Origin: Candidatus Methanoplasma sp.
GTDB taxonomy: Archaea; Thermoplasmatota; Thermoplasmata; Methanomassiliicoccales; Methanomethylophilaceae
Reading direction: 5' to 3'
DNA length: 29,073 nucleotides
Assembly: GCA_031256615.1 (NCBI GenBank)
Contig: JAIRQG010000019.1
Span: 1-29,073 of the forward strand
Shown: positions 21,717 through 28,564 of the stretch, in pieces
Layout of the letters: each line of letters begins with the position of its first letter
How positions within the stretch are numbered: position 1 is the stretch's first letter
The notes under the pieces: generated by a model
The model's database searches: none
What the model was told of the DNA's origin: nothing
What the model saw: only the letters and a program-made list of their open reading frames with translations
Made by a program: the position numbers and the translations under genes

Positions 21717-22763
21717 TCAGCATATTCTGGGCACTGGGTCTCCGGATGGAGGTTCCAAGATCCTTCTGCCGCCGACCTCTGTTCTCAGAATGACCCTCTC
21801 TTTTCCTTCTTTGACCGTACCGATGATCGCGGCATCCCTGCCCTCAGGTGTGCTCTTTATTGCTTTGAGGACCGCATTCGCCATACTCGGAACGCATCCG
21901 ATTATCGCTTTACCCTCGTTGCCGATGCTGAGAGGGTCGATACCCAGCAGGTCGCAGGCGTTCACCACTCCCTCTCTGAGAGGTATGAAGGATTGTTCGA
22001 TCTCGATCTCAACATGAGATTTGGAACACCATTCATTGAGGGTGTTGGCAAGGCCGCCCCTTGTTGGGTCTTTCATGGAGACGATCCCTCCGGCCCTGAG
22101 TCCTTCGGCGATCATTTTGTTCAAAGGAGCGACATCGCTCTGTACCTCGCTCTCAAAACCGTATCCTTCTCTGAAGGAGAGGATCGCCACACCGTGGTCC
22201 CCGAGAGTTCCGGATGCAATGATGACATCGCCTGGAGCAAGGTTCGAGTCGGTGCACCATCTGTGCTTCACATCTCTGTATTCGGAAGCTATCTTCAGAT
22301 TATGGTCCAACAGACCCGATCTCCTGCCGACAGCGGAGGTTGTGATCACCATCTTGTCAAGTGCACCCGCTTCCATGACCTTTGTGTCGCCGGTGACAAT
22401 GGGAACACCGCATTCCCGCGATGTTCTGCCCATGCTTTCCATGATCTGGTCCACGATCTTGATCTCCAATCCTTCCTCCATGATGACGGAGCACGCAAGC
22501 GCTATAGGCGTCGCACCCATTACCGATATATCGTTCACCGTTCCTGAGACAGATATCCTTCCTATGTCTCCTCCCGGGAATATCAGAGGATTCACGGTGT
22601 GCCCGTCGATAGTGAATACAATATCGTCGATCACGGCGGAATCGTCCATGGCCTCCAGGGGTATGTCCGCCGCGGCCTTTGGAAAATGCGATACAATGTG
22701 CTTGGAGAGGAATTCCTGCATGATCTCTCCCCCCGCACCGTGGTTCATGATGATCTTGGACAT
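21717..22763 (-). CDS. hypE: Hydrogenase maturation factor HypE
   Basis: HypE receives a carbamoyl group from HypF on its C-terminal cysteine and dehydrates it to cyanide for the Ni-Fe site of hydrogenases. The start is ATG 22763 (MSKIIMNHGAGGEIMQEFL, 348 aa); an upstream Met is in frame but lies ahead of the TATA box. The AIR-synthase-like body has MDDSAVIDDIVFTIDG, GTVNDISVMGATP and DPTRGGLANTLNE, and the protein ends in PRIC, the carrier cysteine. Methanogens of this class use H2-dependent hydrogenases. No other hyp gene adjoins it. The nearest upstream gene is the XRE regulator, 54 bp away. Confidence 0.95.
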   Translation of the reverse strand: MSKIIMNHGAGGEIMQEFLSKHIVSHFPKAAADIPLEAMDDSAVIDDIVFTIDGHTVNPLIFPGGDIGRISVSGTVNDISVMGATPIALACSVIMEEGLEIKIVDQIMESMGRTSRECGVPIVTGDTKVMEAGALDKMVITTSAVGRRSGLLDHNLKIASEYRDVKHRWCTDSNLAPGDVIIASGTLGDHGVAILSFREGYGFESEVQSDVAPLNKMIAEGLRAGGIVSMKDPTRGGLANTLNEWCSKSHVEIEIEQSFIPLREGVVNACDLLGIDPLSIGNEGKAIIGCVPSMANAVLKAIKSTPEGRDAAIIGTVKEGKERVILRTEVGGRRILEPPSGDPVPRIC

Positions 22764-22782
22764 CGGTTGTGAATAGAGTAGC

Positions 22783-22792
22783 CAATATAGGT
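22783..22792 (-). promoter_or_regulatory. TATA box for hypE (leaderless)
   Basis: Minus-strand CCTATATTGG is centred 25-26 bp before ATG 22763, so transcription would start at the ATG. It shows hypE has its own promoter. Confidence 0.6.
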
Positions 22793-22816
22793 TTTTTCCT
22801 TCAATCAATACAGTTG

Positions 22817-23044
22817 TTATTTTGTGTTGTCGGCGTTACATTCGAACACTTCGTCTATCGACACCCCGAAGACGATCGCGATCCTGAACGCGAGCTCAAG
22901 GGACGGAGTGTATTTCCCTGCTTCAACGGCAATGATGGTAGATCTTGAGGATCCCGTTCTTTCAGCCAGTTCCAATTGCGTCATCTCGTTCGCAAAGAAC
23001 CGGAGCTTTCTGATGTTGTTGGTGATGATGATTTTGTCGGTCAT
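22817..23044 (-). CDS. XRE-family regulator, YozG type
   Basis: A 75-aa single-domain helix-turn-helix protein. It has the pattern [40 protein letters not shown], then the final helix and [13 protein letters not shown] 23044 overlaps the stop of the upstream membrane gene as ATGA, so the two are co-translated; the TTG two codons earlier is not needed. Small regulators of this kind usually repress their own operon and a membrane partner. The palindrome at 23554-23572 is a likely target. Confidence 0.9.
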   Translation of the reverse strand: MTDKIIITNNIRKLRFFANEMTQLELAERTGSSRSTIIAVEAGKYTPSLELAFRIAIVFGVSIDEVFECNADNTK

Positions 23045-23535
23045 TTGCAATCACGGCACCAGTTCTCTCCCACTTCGTACATGTAGACGCTGACGCACGT
23101 GTCAGCCATCGCGGACAGGAAGAAAACTCCCAACATAATGTTCAGCGCAAGTATCGCGGAAACGTCCAAGAACGCTATCGCGATGAGTGTAAGAACAAAT
23201 CCTACGCCGACCACTCCGTACCCCACATGCGATGATTTAAGTGTGATTTGTTTGTCCATCTCATCTTCTACCATTTCATTGTCTATTATTTTCTTTACCG
23301 TACTCTCGTCCTTTTCCTTGTATGTGACAGAGGCGGCTAATATGATATGGATAAGGATCTGCGCAATGACCTCGGCGATAACGCATGCCAGTATGAATTT
23401 GAGCATAAGCAGTGCCCATCCCTCAAGATCGCCGTCCGCCGGTGCACTGCTGCTCAGTGCATAGAATATGTATCCTATGAACAGGACAAGCGCGACTGCC
23501 ATGCCGACGATTGTTTTTTTGCTTTTAAACTGCAT
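23041..23535 (-). CDS. Four-segment membrane protein, DUF2178-like, partner of XRE regulator
   Basis: A 164-aa protein with four hydrophobic spans (about 8-28, 42-68, 107-128, 131-150) and a charged middle loop ([20 protein letters not shown]). The C-terminus ends in a CRDC pair. Layout resembles DUF2178-type proteins that are commonly coded with a small XRE regulator in bacteria and archaea; the exact family is a guess. The TATA box overlaps a 7-bp inverted repeat at 23554-23572, so its own regulator may repress it. Function unknown; no toxin motif seen. Confidence 0.75.
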   Translation of the reverse strand: MQFKSKKTIVGMAVALVLFIGYIFYALSSSAPADGDLEGWALLMLKFILACVIAEVIAQILIHIILAASVTYKEKDESTVKKIIDNEMVEDEMDKQITLKSSHVGYGVVGVGFVLTLIAIAFLDVSAILALNIMLGVFFLSAMADTCVSVYMYEVGENWCRDCK

Positions 23536-23553
23536 TTTATCATTCCTTCAATG

Positions 23554-23572
23554 TTGTGTAAACTATACACAA
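23554..23572. promoter_or_regulatory. Palindrome over the promoter of the membrane protein-XRE operon
   Basis: TTGTGTA (23554-23560) and TACACAA (23566-23572) are perfect inverted arms with a 5-nt AACTA spacer. The minus-strand TATA element TGTATAGTTTA lies across it, 26-30 bp before ATG 23535. Binding of a dimeric XRE regulator here would block transcription. Confidence 0.65.
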
Positions 23573-23673
23573 TGTTCAGTATATTCAACATCATGTATGA
23601 TATATTAAACTCTTTTCATTGCTACGGAACAGAAGCATAGGTATTTGGGCATCAGATACAATTATCAACAGAT

Positions 23674-23688
23674 GTTCTTATAGAGAAC
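23674..23688 (+). repeat. Short inverted repeat in front of tRNA-Arg(TCG)
   Basis: GTTCT (23674-23678) and AGAAC (23684-23688) pair around TATAG, ending one base before the tRNA. It may be a leader hairpin or a junction trace. Confidence 0.4.
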
Positions 23689-23689
23689 T

Positions 23690-23765
23690 GAGCTCGTGGG
23701 GTAGCGGATTATCCTTTCGGCCTTCGGAGCCGATTACCCGGGTTCGAATCCCGGCGAGCCCACCA
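23690..23765 (+). tRNA. tRNA-Arg, anticodon TCG, with A2-C71 mismatch
   Basis: Anticodon loop CTTCGGA with stem TCGGC/GCCGA gives anticodon TCG (Arg, CGA). The T arm is CCGGG-TTCGAAT-CCCGG, and A and CCA are encoded (23762-23765). The acceptor pair GAGCTCG/CGAGCCC has A2 opposite C71, where a G would be expected. All other pairs are good. It marks the left edge of the accessory block. Whether this gene is functional depends on tolerance or editing of that pair. Confidence 0.88.
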
Positions 23766-23833
23766 AAAACCATCTGGCAGGGGCCATTTAATGACCCTTA
23801 AAAAGTGTTAATAAAAATATAATAGACACATAG

Positions 23834-23846
23834 TATATTCAATATA
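23834..23846. promoter_or_regulatory. Palindrome ahead of the Rrf2-type gene
   Basis: TATATT-C-AATATA is a 13-bp palindrome with one central base, 24 bp before ATG 23871. It may serve as both TATA box and self-operator. A similar 13-bp palindrome precedes the dehydrogenase gene. Confidence 0.4.
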
Positions 23847-23870
23847 ACCATTATAATGCGGAGGGTACAA

Positions 23871-24287
23871 ATGGCGTATTCAACAGCGACATTTCAAGCA
23901 GCTTCAATATTATTGTTCATTCATTTTAAATCAGAAGAAGGGCTATTTGAATATTTATCAACAAAAACTATTTCGAAAATGCTCAATATTCCTGCGCCAA
24001 CAGTGGTTAAGCTGTTGCAAGGGCTAAATGCCGCGGGCCTCACGCATACAAAAGAGGGGGCAAAGGGCGGCATTTTACTTGCTAAGCCGATTTCTGAGAT
24101 CACTCTTTTCGAAGTGTTCAAAGCAATGGAGCATGGAAAGCCTCTGTTTAAAATACAATACAACTTTGATTTCGAATACGGGGCACTGGACTCTATTATA
24201 GAAAAAGCAGTGAAATGCTTGCAAGACGCAGAAGATGCAATGAAAGTGCCGCTTAGCAATGTAACCTTGGCAGACTTGCTTAAATAA
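23871..24287 (+). CDS. Rrf2-family transcription regulator, bacterial type
   Basis: ATG 23871 lies 5 nt after GGAGGG (23860-23865), giving 138 aa. The winged-helix core is at about 25-70: FEYLSTKTISKMLNIPAPTV, then LLQGLNAAGLTHTKEGAKGG for the wing. The protein has only one Cys, near residue 115, so the three-Cys cluster of IscR-like members is missing; it resembles the cluster-free YwnA group. Such regulators usually control the neighbouring oxidoreductase, here the dehydrogenase 226 bp downstream. Higher A+T content and strong ribosome site suggest transfer from a bacterium. Confidence 0.85.
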   Translation: MAYSTATFQAASILLFIHFKSEEGLFEYLSTKTISKMLNIPAPTVVKLLQGLNAAGLTHTKEGAKGGILLAKPISEITLFEVFKAMEHGKPLFKIQYNFDFEYGALDSIIEKAVKCLQDAEDAMKVPLSNVTLADLLK

Positions 24288-24369
24288 AGCACCTATTCGG
24301 CTCAAGCCGCACAAGATTGGGCATTAGTCTGCCTACGTCCGCGCAGCATAATATTTGTCATACTTTGTT

Positions 24370-24448
24370 CCCGCTCCCGCAGGCCTTCGGTCGCCAGCGC
24401 TAAGGGTGCCGGAATAAACGCAGAGTTCTTTGAGTGAGCGGGGCCTGC
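24370..24448 (+). repeat. Two interleaved inverted repeats between regulator and dehydrogenase
   Basis: CCCGCTC (24370-24376) pairs with GAGCGGG (24436-24442), and GCAGGCC (24379-24385) pairs with GGCCTGC (24442-24448). Because the arms occur in the order A, B, A', B' and share base 24442, both cannot form as nested stems; they would be alternative hairpins or a pseudoknot. The stretch is G+C-rich amid A+T-rich DNA, and no ORF explains it. Confidence 0.5.
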
Positions 24449-24483
24449 TTCAATTTTGTTGTGGTCTAAACTATATATACAAA

Positions 24484-24496
24484 ATATACTGTATAT
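24484..24496. promoter_or_regulatory. Palindrome ahead of the short-chain dehydrogenase
   Basis: ATATAC-T-GTATAT is a 13-bp palindrome ending 17 bp before ATG 24514. It follows another TATAC half-site at 24474-24480. Likely TATA box and operator for the Rrf2-type regulator. Confidence 0.45.
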
Positions 24497-24513
24497 CTAA
24501 AAGTGGTATTAAA

Positions 24514-25323
24514 ATGAAAACAGTATTCATTACAGGCTGCTCTTCAGGAATCGGAAGAGAAACAGCAAAACTATTTCAGCAAATGAGATGGAACGTTATT
24601 GCGACAATGCGCGATCCAAGCGCAGAAAAAGAACTGACGGATCTTGAAAACGTAAAAGTAATACGGTGTGATGTAACAGACCGAGGCAGCATCAAATCGG
24701 CAATAGAGGAAGGCATAAGCGCTTTTGAACGCATCGATGTGTTGGTAAACAATGCCGGATACTACACTCTTGGCGCAGTAGAAATGGCAACTCACGAACA
24801 GATAAAACAGCAGATAGATACGAATTTGCTCGGGTTAATAGAAGTTACAAAAGAAATGATTCCTCATTTCAGAAGACAAAAATCAGGGGTAATCATTAAT
24901 CTGTCTTCTATCGCGGGTGTTGTTTCCATCCCTCTTCAATCATTGTACCACGCGACAAAGTGGGGGGTGGAGGGGTTTTCTGAGTCGCTGCAATACGAAT
25001 TGCGGCAATTTAACATTCGCGTCAAGATCATTGAGCCCGGCGTAATAAAGACTAATTTTTTGGGCCGTTCAATGACTATGATTGAGGATAAAGAATTGAC
25101 AGAATACGAACCGTATACAAAGAAGGTAATAAAAAACATATTCTTGAACGGTGAAAAGGGCTCCGCCCCCGATGCGGTTGCCAAAACGATCTATAAAGCG
25201 GCAACCGATAGCAGAACAAAGCTTCGTTACCTTACAGGAAAACATAAAGGAATGGTCTTACTGCGAAAAATATTGCCGAAAAGACTCTATAATTCTATGG
25301 TAAAAAGCATGATAGAAAAATAA
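24514..25323 (+). CDS. Short-chain dehydrogenase/reductase
   Basis: A 269-aa SDR of the classical kind. TGCSSGIG (7-14) binds NAD(P), NNAG (79-82) stabilises the fold, and Ser131/Ser132, Tyr145 and Lys149 (YHATK) form the catalytic set; PG near 187 is also typical. I begin at ATG 24514; the frame stays open to 24430 but the palindrome and promoter fall inside that part. Arg33 after TM suggests NADP preference. The substrate is unknown. It follows an Rrf2-type regulator, a pairing common in bacteria of gut communities, which supports transfer. Confidence 0.9.
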   Translation: MKTVFITGCSSGIGRETAKLFQQMRWNVIATMRDPSAEKELTDLENVKVIRCDVTDRGSIKSAIEEGISAFERIDVLVNNAGYYTLGAVEMATHEQIKQQIDTNLLGLIEVTKEMIPHFRRQKSGVIINLSSIAGVVSIPLQSLYHATKWGVEGFSESLQYELRQFNIRVKIIEPGVIKTNFLGRSMTMIEDKELTEYEPYTKKVIKNIFLNGEKGSAPDAVAKTIYKAATDSRTKLRYLTGKHKGMVLLRKILPKRLYNSMVKSMIEK

Positions 25324-25569
25324 CCGTGACAACCGATTTGAAAGGATTTGATCCTCCCGCATACGGCAAAAAATACAATACAGGCCACTGTGGAAAAAGC
25401 AAAATCGAACGGCGTAATGTAAAGGTCTGACGTGATGCAGACTATCATGTTTCCGGCTGAAAGTTGCCCATCTCTGCCGTCAGAACAACGGCTCACTGAA
25501 AGATAGCAATCCCGGTCAATAAAAGTATAAGTGCAGTTCGTCTATGAATTATGAGCGGGAGGTAGCGGA
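25324..25569. other. Gap between dehydrogenase and AraC-type gene
   Basis: No convincing gene. A GTG-started frame of about 35 codons begins near 25326 (TTDLKGFDPPAYGKKYN), with no ribosome site; it may be noise or a remnant. TATA-like AATAAAAGTATAA lies at 25519-25531, about 35 bp before a strong GGGAGGT that belongs to the next gene. Confidence 0.4.
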
Positions 25570-26475
25570 TTGGCAGACTATGACAAGGCACAAGCGGTTC
25601 AACGTATGCAGGATTACATCGAAGAGCATATCGGAGATCCCATCGTCCTGAATGATCTGAGCCAAGCAGCGAACTACTCGCGTTCGCATTCGTTGAGGGT
25701 CTTTAAAGAAATGACAGGTCTCACGCCTTTTGATTATATCCGGTATTACAGGCTCACGCAGGGGGCGAGACTTCTGAGGGAAGGCAACATCAGGATAGCG
25801 GATGTCGCCGCTGATTGTGCCTTTGATACACATGAAGGCTTTACAAGAGCATTCTCAAAGGAGTTTGGGCTCTCTCCGGAAGCATACAAGGATGAGCCGG
25901 TACCGCTGAGATATTTCATTCCATATTCCGTTCTGATACGTTACCTCGTAAAAAACAAAGGAGATGACAAAATGGAAGAAAAAGAAAAACAAACGATCTT
26001 CATACAGGTCGCCGAAAGGCCGAAACGCAAGGCGATAATAAAGCGCGGGGTCGCAGCCGAGGATTATTACGGATACTGCGAAGAGATAGGTTGCGAGGTA
26101 TGGGGCGTTCTGGAAAGCGTCAAGGGGGCGATGTATGAGCCGGCAGGGTTCTGGCTGCCTCCCAAACTGATCAGAAAAGGCACATCGAAGTATGTTCAGG
26201 GAGTGGAGGTACCATTTGACTATAAGGGCACGATCCCGGAAGGGTTTGAGATCATTGATCTGGAGGCATGCAAGATGATGGTATTCCAAGGCGAGCCCTA
26301 TGATGACAGCGACTTTGAAGAGGCCATTGGAGATGTTTGGGAAGCGATCAAAAAATTTGACCCTGCTCTTCACGGCTTTGAATGGGCTGACAACGATGCG
26401 CCGAGATTCCAGCTCACACCCATCGGCAGCAGAGGGTACATCGAAGCGAGGCCCGTCAAGACATCAGAGAAGTAA
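25570..26475 (+). CDS. AraC-family regulator fused to a GyrI-like effector domain
   Basis: Two helix-turn-helix units (about 24-60, LNDLSQAANYSRSHSLRVFK; 75-110, IADVAADCAFDTHEGFTRAF) make the AraC DNA-binding domain. A linker leads to a GyrI-like domain from about 140 to 298 (IFIQVAERPKRKAIIKRG at its start, ending FQLTPIGSRGYIEARP), the fold that binds small drug-like ligands in Rob and BmrR. Translation begins at TTG 25570, 6 nt after a full GGGAGGT; no ATG lies in reach. AraC regulators are rare in archaea, so bacterial origin is likely. No obvious target gene adjoins it, so it may act on itself or on the dehydrogenase. Confidence 0.88.
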   Translation: MADYDKAQAVQRMQDYIEEHIGDPIVLNDLSQAANYSRSHSLRVFKEMTGLTPFDYIRYYRLTQGARLLREGNIRIADVAADCAFDTHEGFTRAFSKEFGLSPEAYKDEPVPLRYFIPYSVLIRYLVKNKGDDKMEEKEKQTIFIQVAERPKRKAIIKRGVAAEDYYGYCEEIGCEVWGVLESVKGAMYEPAGFWLPPKLIRKGTSKYVQGVEVPFDYKGTIPEGFEIIDLEACKMMVFQGEPYDDSDFEEAIGDVWEAIKKFDPALHGFEWADNDAPRFQLTPIGSRGYIEARPVKTSEK

Positions 26476-26509
26476 AGATTTGGTGCTTCAAACATCCTCA
26501 TCAAACCTA

Positions 26510-26517
26510 TTTTTTTT
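26510..26517 (+). terminator. Oligo-T terminator after the AraC-type gene
   Basis: Eight consecutive T, 35 bp downstream of the stop codon, with no strong hairpin. Confidence 0.55.
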
Positions 26518-26881
26518 CTTTAGACAATTGTTCATGCGGGATACGGGCCTAAAATGGAAAATAATTCTTTTTGCTTTCAGAACTGATTGTGCGTTCAAAT
26601 CGCATTGGACTCACTGTTCTATGCCGGTACTCATTGTTTTTCGGCCATTGTTGGCACTTTTCAAATAAGGAACACAGAAAATATTAGGCATCTACAGTTG
26701 CACGATATCTATTAATAGCTATTTTTATGTAATCTGCATAGTGGTTAGGATTTTCCATAACCATACAGGGGGCTGTGAGCATGAAAAGATGGTTTGGACC
26801 AAAAACAAAAGTTTTAACTCTGTGGTGCAAATTGTTAAAAAATCTACATAATCCACATGTTTTTAAGTTGGTGATGGATAA
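26518..26881. other. A+T-rich gap before the surface-protein gene
   Basis: I see no gene of normal size. Features are an imperfect hairpin GGTTAGGA/TCCaTAACC (26743-26762), a 10-bp palindrome CTATTAATAG (26709-26718) and a possible 39-codon frame at 26781-26900 (MKRWFGPKTKVL), which is basic and overlaps the next start. It may be a long 5' regulatory region. A TATA-like TTGTTAAAAAATC lies at 26832-26844. Confidence 0.4.
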
Positions 26882-28324
26882 GTGTCCTCTTCCAATGTGA
26901 AAATCCTGATAGTAATTGCAGTCATTGCAGTCGTTTTGGGTGGAGCCGTATTCATCTATTCAGAAGGTGGCCTGCTATCTAAAAAGTATGATATTAATGT
27001 TTTATATGGTGAAGGCGGCAACTTTTCAGGTGCCGGAACATATGAGGAAGGCTCCACTGCTACGCTGACTGCAACTCCAAATGAGGGATACTCCTTTGTG
27101 GGTTGGTATGAGGATTCAGTGTTTTATTCGAGCAGCAGTACAATAAAAGTTAAAGTCGATTCTTCACACACATTTGCTCCGACATTTGAAAAGAAGACGT
27201 ATTTAATCAGCGTTTCTTCCAACTATTCTTCGGCCGGAAAAATTTCTGGCGGCGGCTCCGTACAACATGGCAATAGTATTGTGTTAAAGGCCTCAGTTAA
27301 TTCTGGATATTCCTTTATTGGCTGGTACGACGGATTTACTTTCTTGTCCTCTGACTTAACCTACTATCATACTGCGACAAAAACAGCCACAATAACGGCT
27401 ACATATTCCATAATTCATGATGCTTCCTTCACTGTCAATCAATCTTCTCCTCTGGCACCAGCAACTCTGATCATAACTTCAACTTACAATGTTGAGATCT
27501 CATATAGGTCTTGGACCATAACAGATGCGATCTCCGGGAAGATCATATCCAACAGTGCCAGCTATGGAAACATCGACAGAACAATCTCTACATGGGCAAG
27601 TGAAGGAAAGGCTTTAACCATCACTCAAACAGTGACATATTCTGACGGGCAACAGGCAACGAGCAGCCTGGTAAAAGTGGTTGACGAGAAGGTCACCAAG
27701 CACTTCTCATGGAGGTATCAGAAAGATTCATGGTATTCAATAATCACTGATTTTATTCAAGTCAACAACGGTTCTGTGACGTGGGATGTCCCGATGAATT
27801 TCTCTTGGTATTATAGCGCGTTGACCTCGTCGGTGCCTAGGGCATGGTCATATAACACCAATATGAGTGTTTACGTTACGGCAAATGATTCTTTTATCAA
27901 ATCCTTGGCCCAAAGTCTTATGAATTTTACGTCTAAAATGAGCGATATTGACCGTGTTAATTTTGTGTTGAAGTTCGTTCAAAGTCTCCCATATCAGTAC
28001 GATATTGACGGAAAGGGCAAGACGGAATATTGGAAGCTGCCGGCCGAGACTCTGTGGGAGGGGAAGGGTGATTGCGAAGATCATGCTTTCCTTTTTGCAT
28101 CTCTAGTTAAGGCAATGGGCTACAATGTTGTAATATATCACCTTCCATCACATCTTGCTGCCGGCGTTGCTGTGCCTGGGGGGAGTGGATATTATACGAC
28201 TGTGAATGGAATAAAATACTACTACTGTGAGGCCACAGCCACATCAAGCGCAGGCTGGTTTAATTATGCAGATGTTGGATATAAGCCATCTGGCTATGTC
28301 ATTGAGGGGACGTATGCAGTATGA
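26882..28324 (+). CDS. Surface protein with InlB-type repeats and transglutaminase-like domain
   Basis: A 480-aa membrane-anchored protein. Residues 7-27 form one hydrophobic anchor. Two InlB/Listeria-Bacteroides type repeats at about 37-104 and 106-178 share GYSFVGWYEDS / GYSFIGWYDGF. An Ig-like region (about 180-270) and a beta-rich part follow. Residues 355-470 form a transglutaminase-like cysteine domain, with Cys398 in GDCEDHAFLFASL, His424 in LPSHLAAGV and Glu450 in YYYCEATA as the triad, where Asp is more common. The start is GTG 26882, with GGTGAT just upstream. It should sit outside the cell and may crosslink or cut surface partners. It has no LPXTG or other sorting signal. Confidence 0.85.
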   Translation: MSSSNVKILIVIAVIAVVLGGAVFIYSEGGLLSKKYDINVLYGEGGNFSGAGTYEEGSTATLTATPNEGYSFVGWYEDSVFYSSSSTIKVKVDSSHTFAPTFEKKTYLISVSSNYSSAGKISGGGSVQHGNSIVLKASVNSGYSFIGWYDGFTFLSSDLTYYHTATKTATITATYSIIHDASFTVNQSSPLAPATLIITSTYNVEISYRSWTITDAISGKIISNSASYGNIDRTISTWASEGKALTITQTVTYSDGQQATSSLVKVVDEKVTKHFSWRYQKDSWYSIITDFIQVNNGSVTWDVPMNFSWYYSALTSSVPRAWSYNTNMSVYVTANDSFIKSLAQSLMNFTSKMSDIDRVNFVLKFVQSLPYQYDIDGKGKTEYWKLPAETLWEGKGDCEDHAFLFASLVKAMGYNVVIYHLPSHLAAGVAVPGGSGYYTTVNGIKYYYCEATATSSAGWFNYADVGYKPSGYVIEGTYAV

Positions 28325-28564
28325 GTTTCGGTTGAATGATAGGCCTCTTATTATCCTGAACCGTGATTCACTTACTCGTTATTCCCTCACTTACGAGTGA
28401 GCTGTGTAATTTTTCCTACTCTTTACTGTCTGGCACCTTTCCAAATCAGCGTGAAGATATTTAGGATGTGCATCTTACTTACAGTGATCAAACAGTCCTA
28501 CTGATGTTTATCTTTTGGTTGCTGGCATGCAATAAATACTAGTGTGGACAGGCTCAACATGGAC
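28325..28564. other. Gap between surface-protein gene and fic gene
   Basis: The two genes converge here. A hairpin and T-run at 28386-28414 is the only clear element; a further imperfect repeat of TCACTTAC (28370-28377 and 28387-28394) surrounds it. No small gene is supported. Confidence 0.45.
28386..28414 (+). terminator. Hairpin with T-run after the surface-protein gene
   Basis: CTCACT (28386-28391) pairs with AGTGAG (28396-28401) around TACG, then five T from 28410. The T-run is 8 nt from the stem, so it is weaker than usual. Confidence 0.5.

Noticed and set aside
25326..25433. GTG frame of about 35 codons after the dehydrogenase
   Set aside because: No ribosome site, no family, too short to judge; may be noise or a remnant.
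26300..26668. Frame 26300-26668
   Set aside because: Its first part lies inside the AraC-type gene in another frame and the rest runs through the T-run terminator.
26781..26900. 39-codon frame MKRWFGPKTKVL before the surface-protein gene
   Set aside because: The upstream GGGGG is poorly spaced, the frame overlaps the next start in another frame and no family is seen. A leader peptide cannot be excluded.
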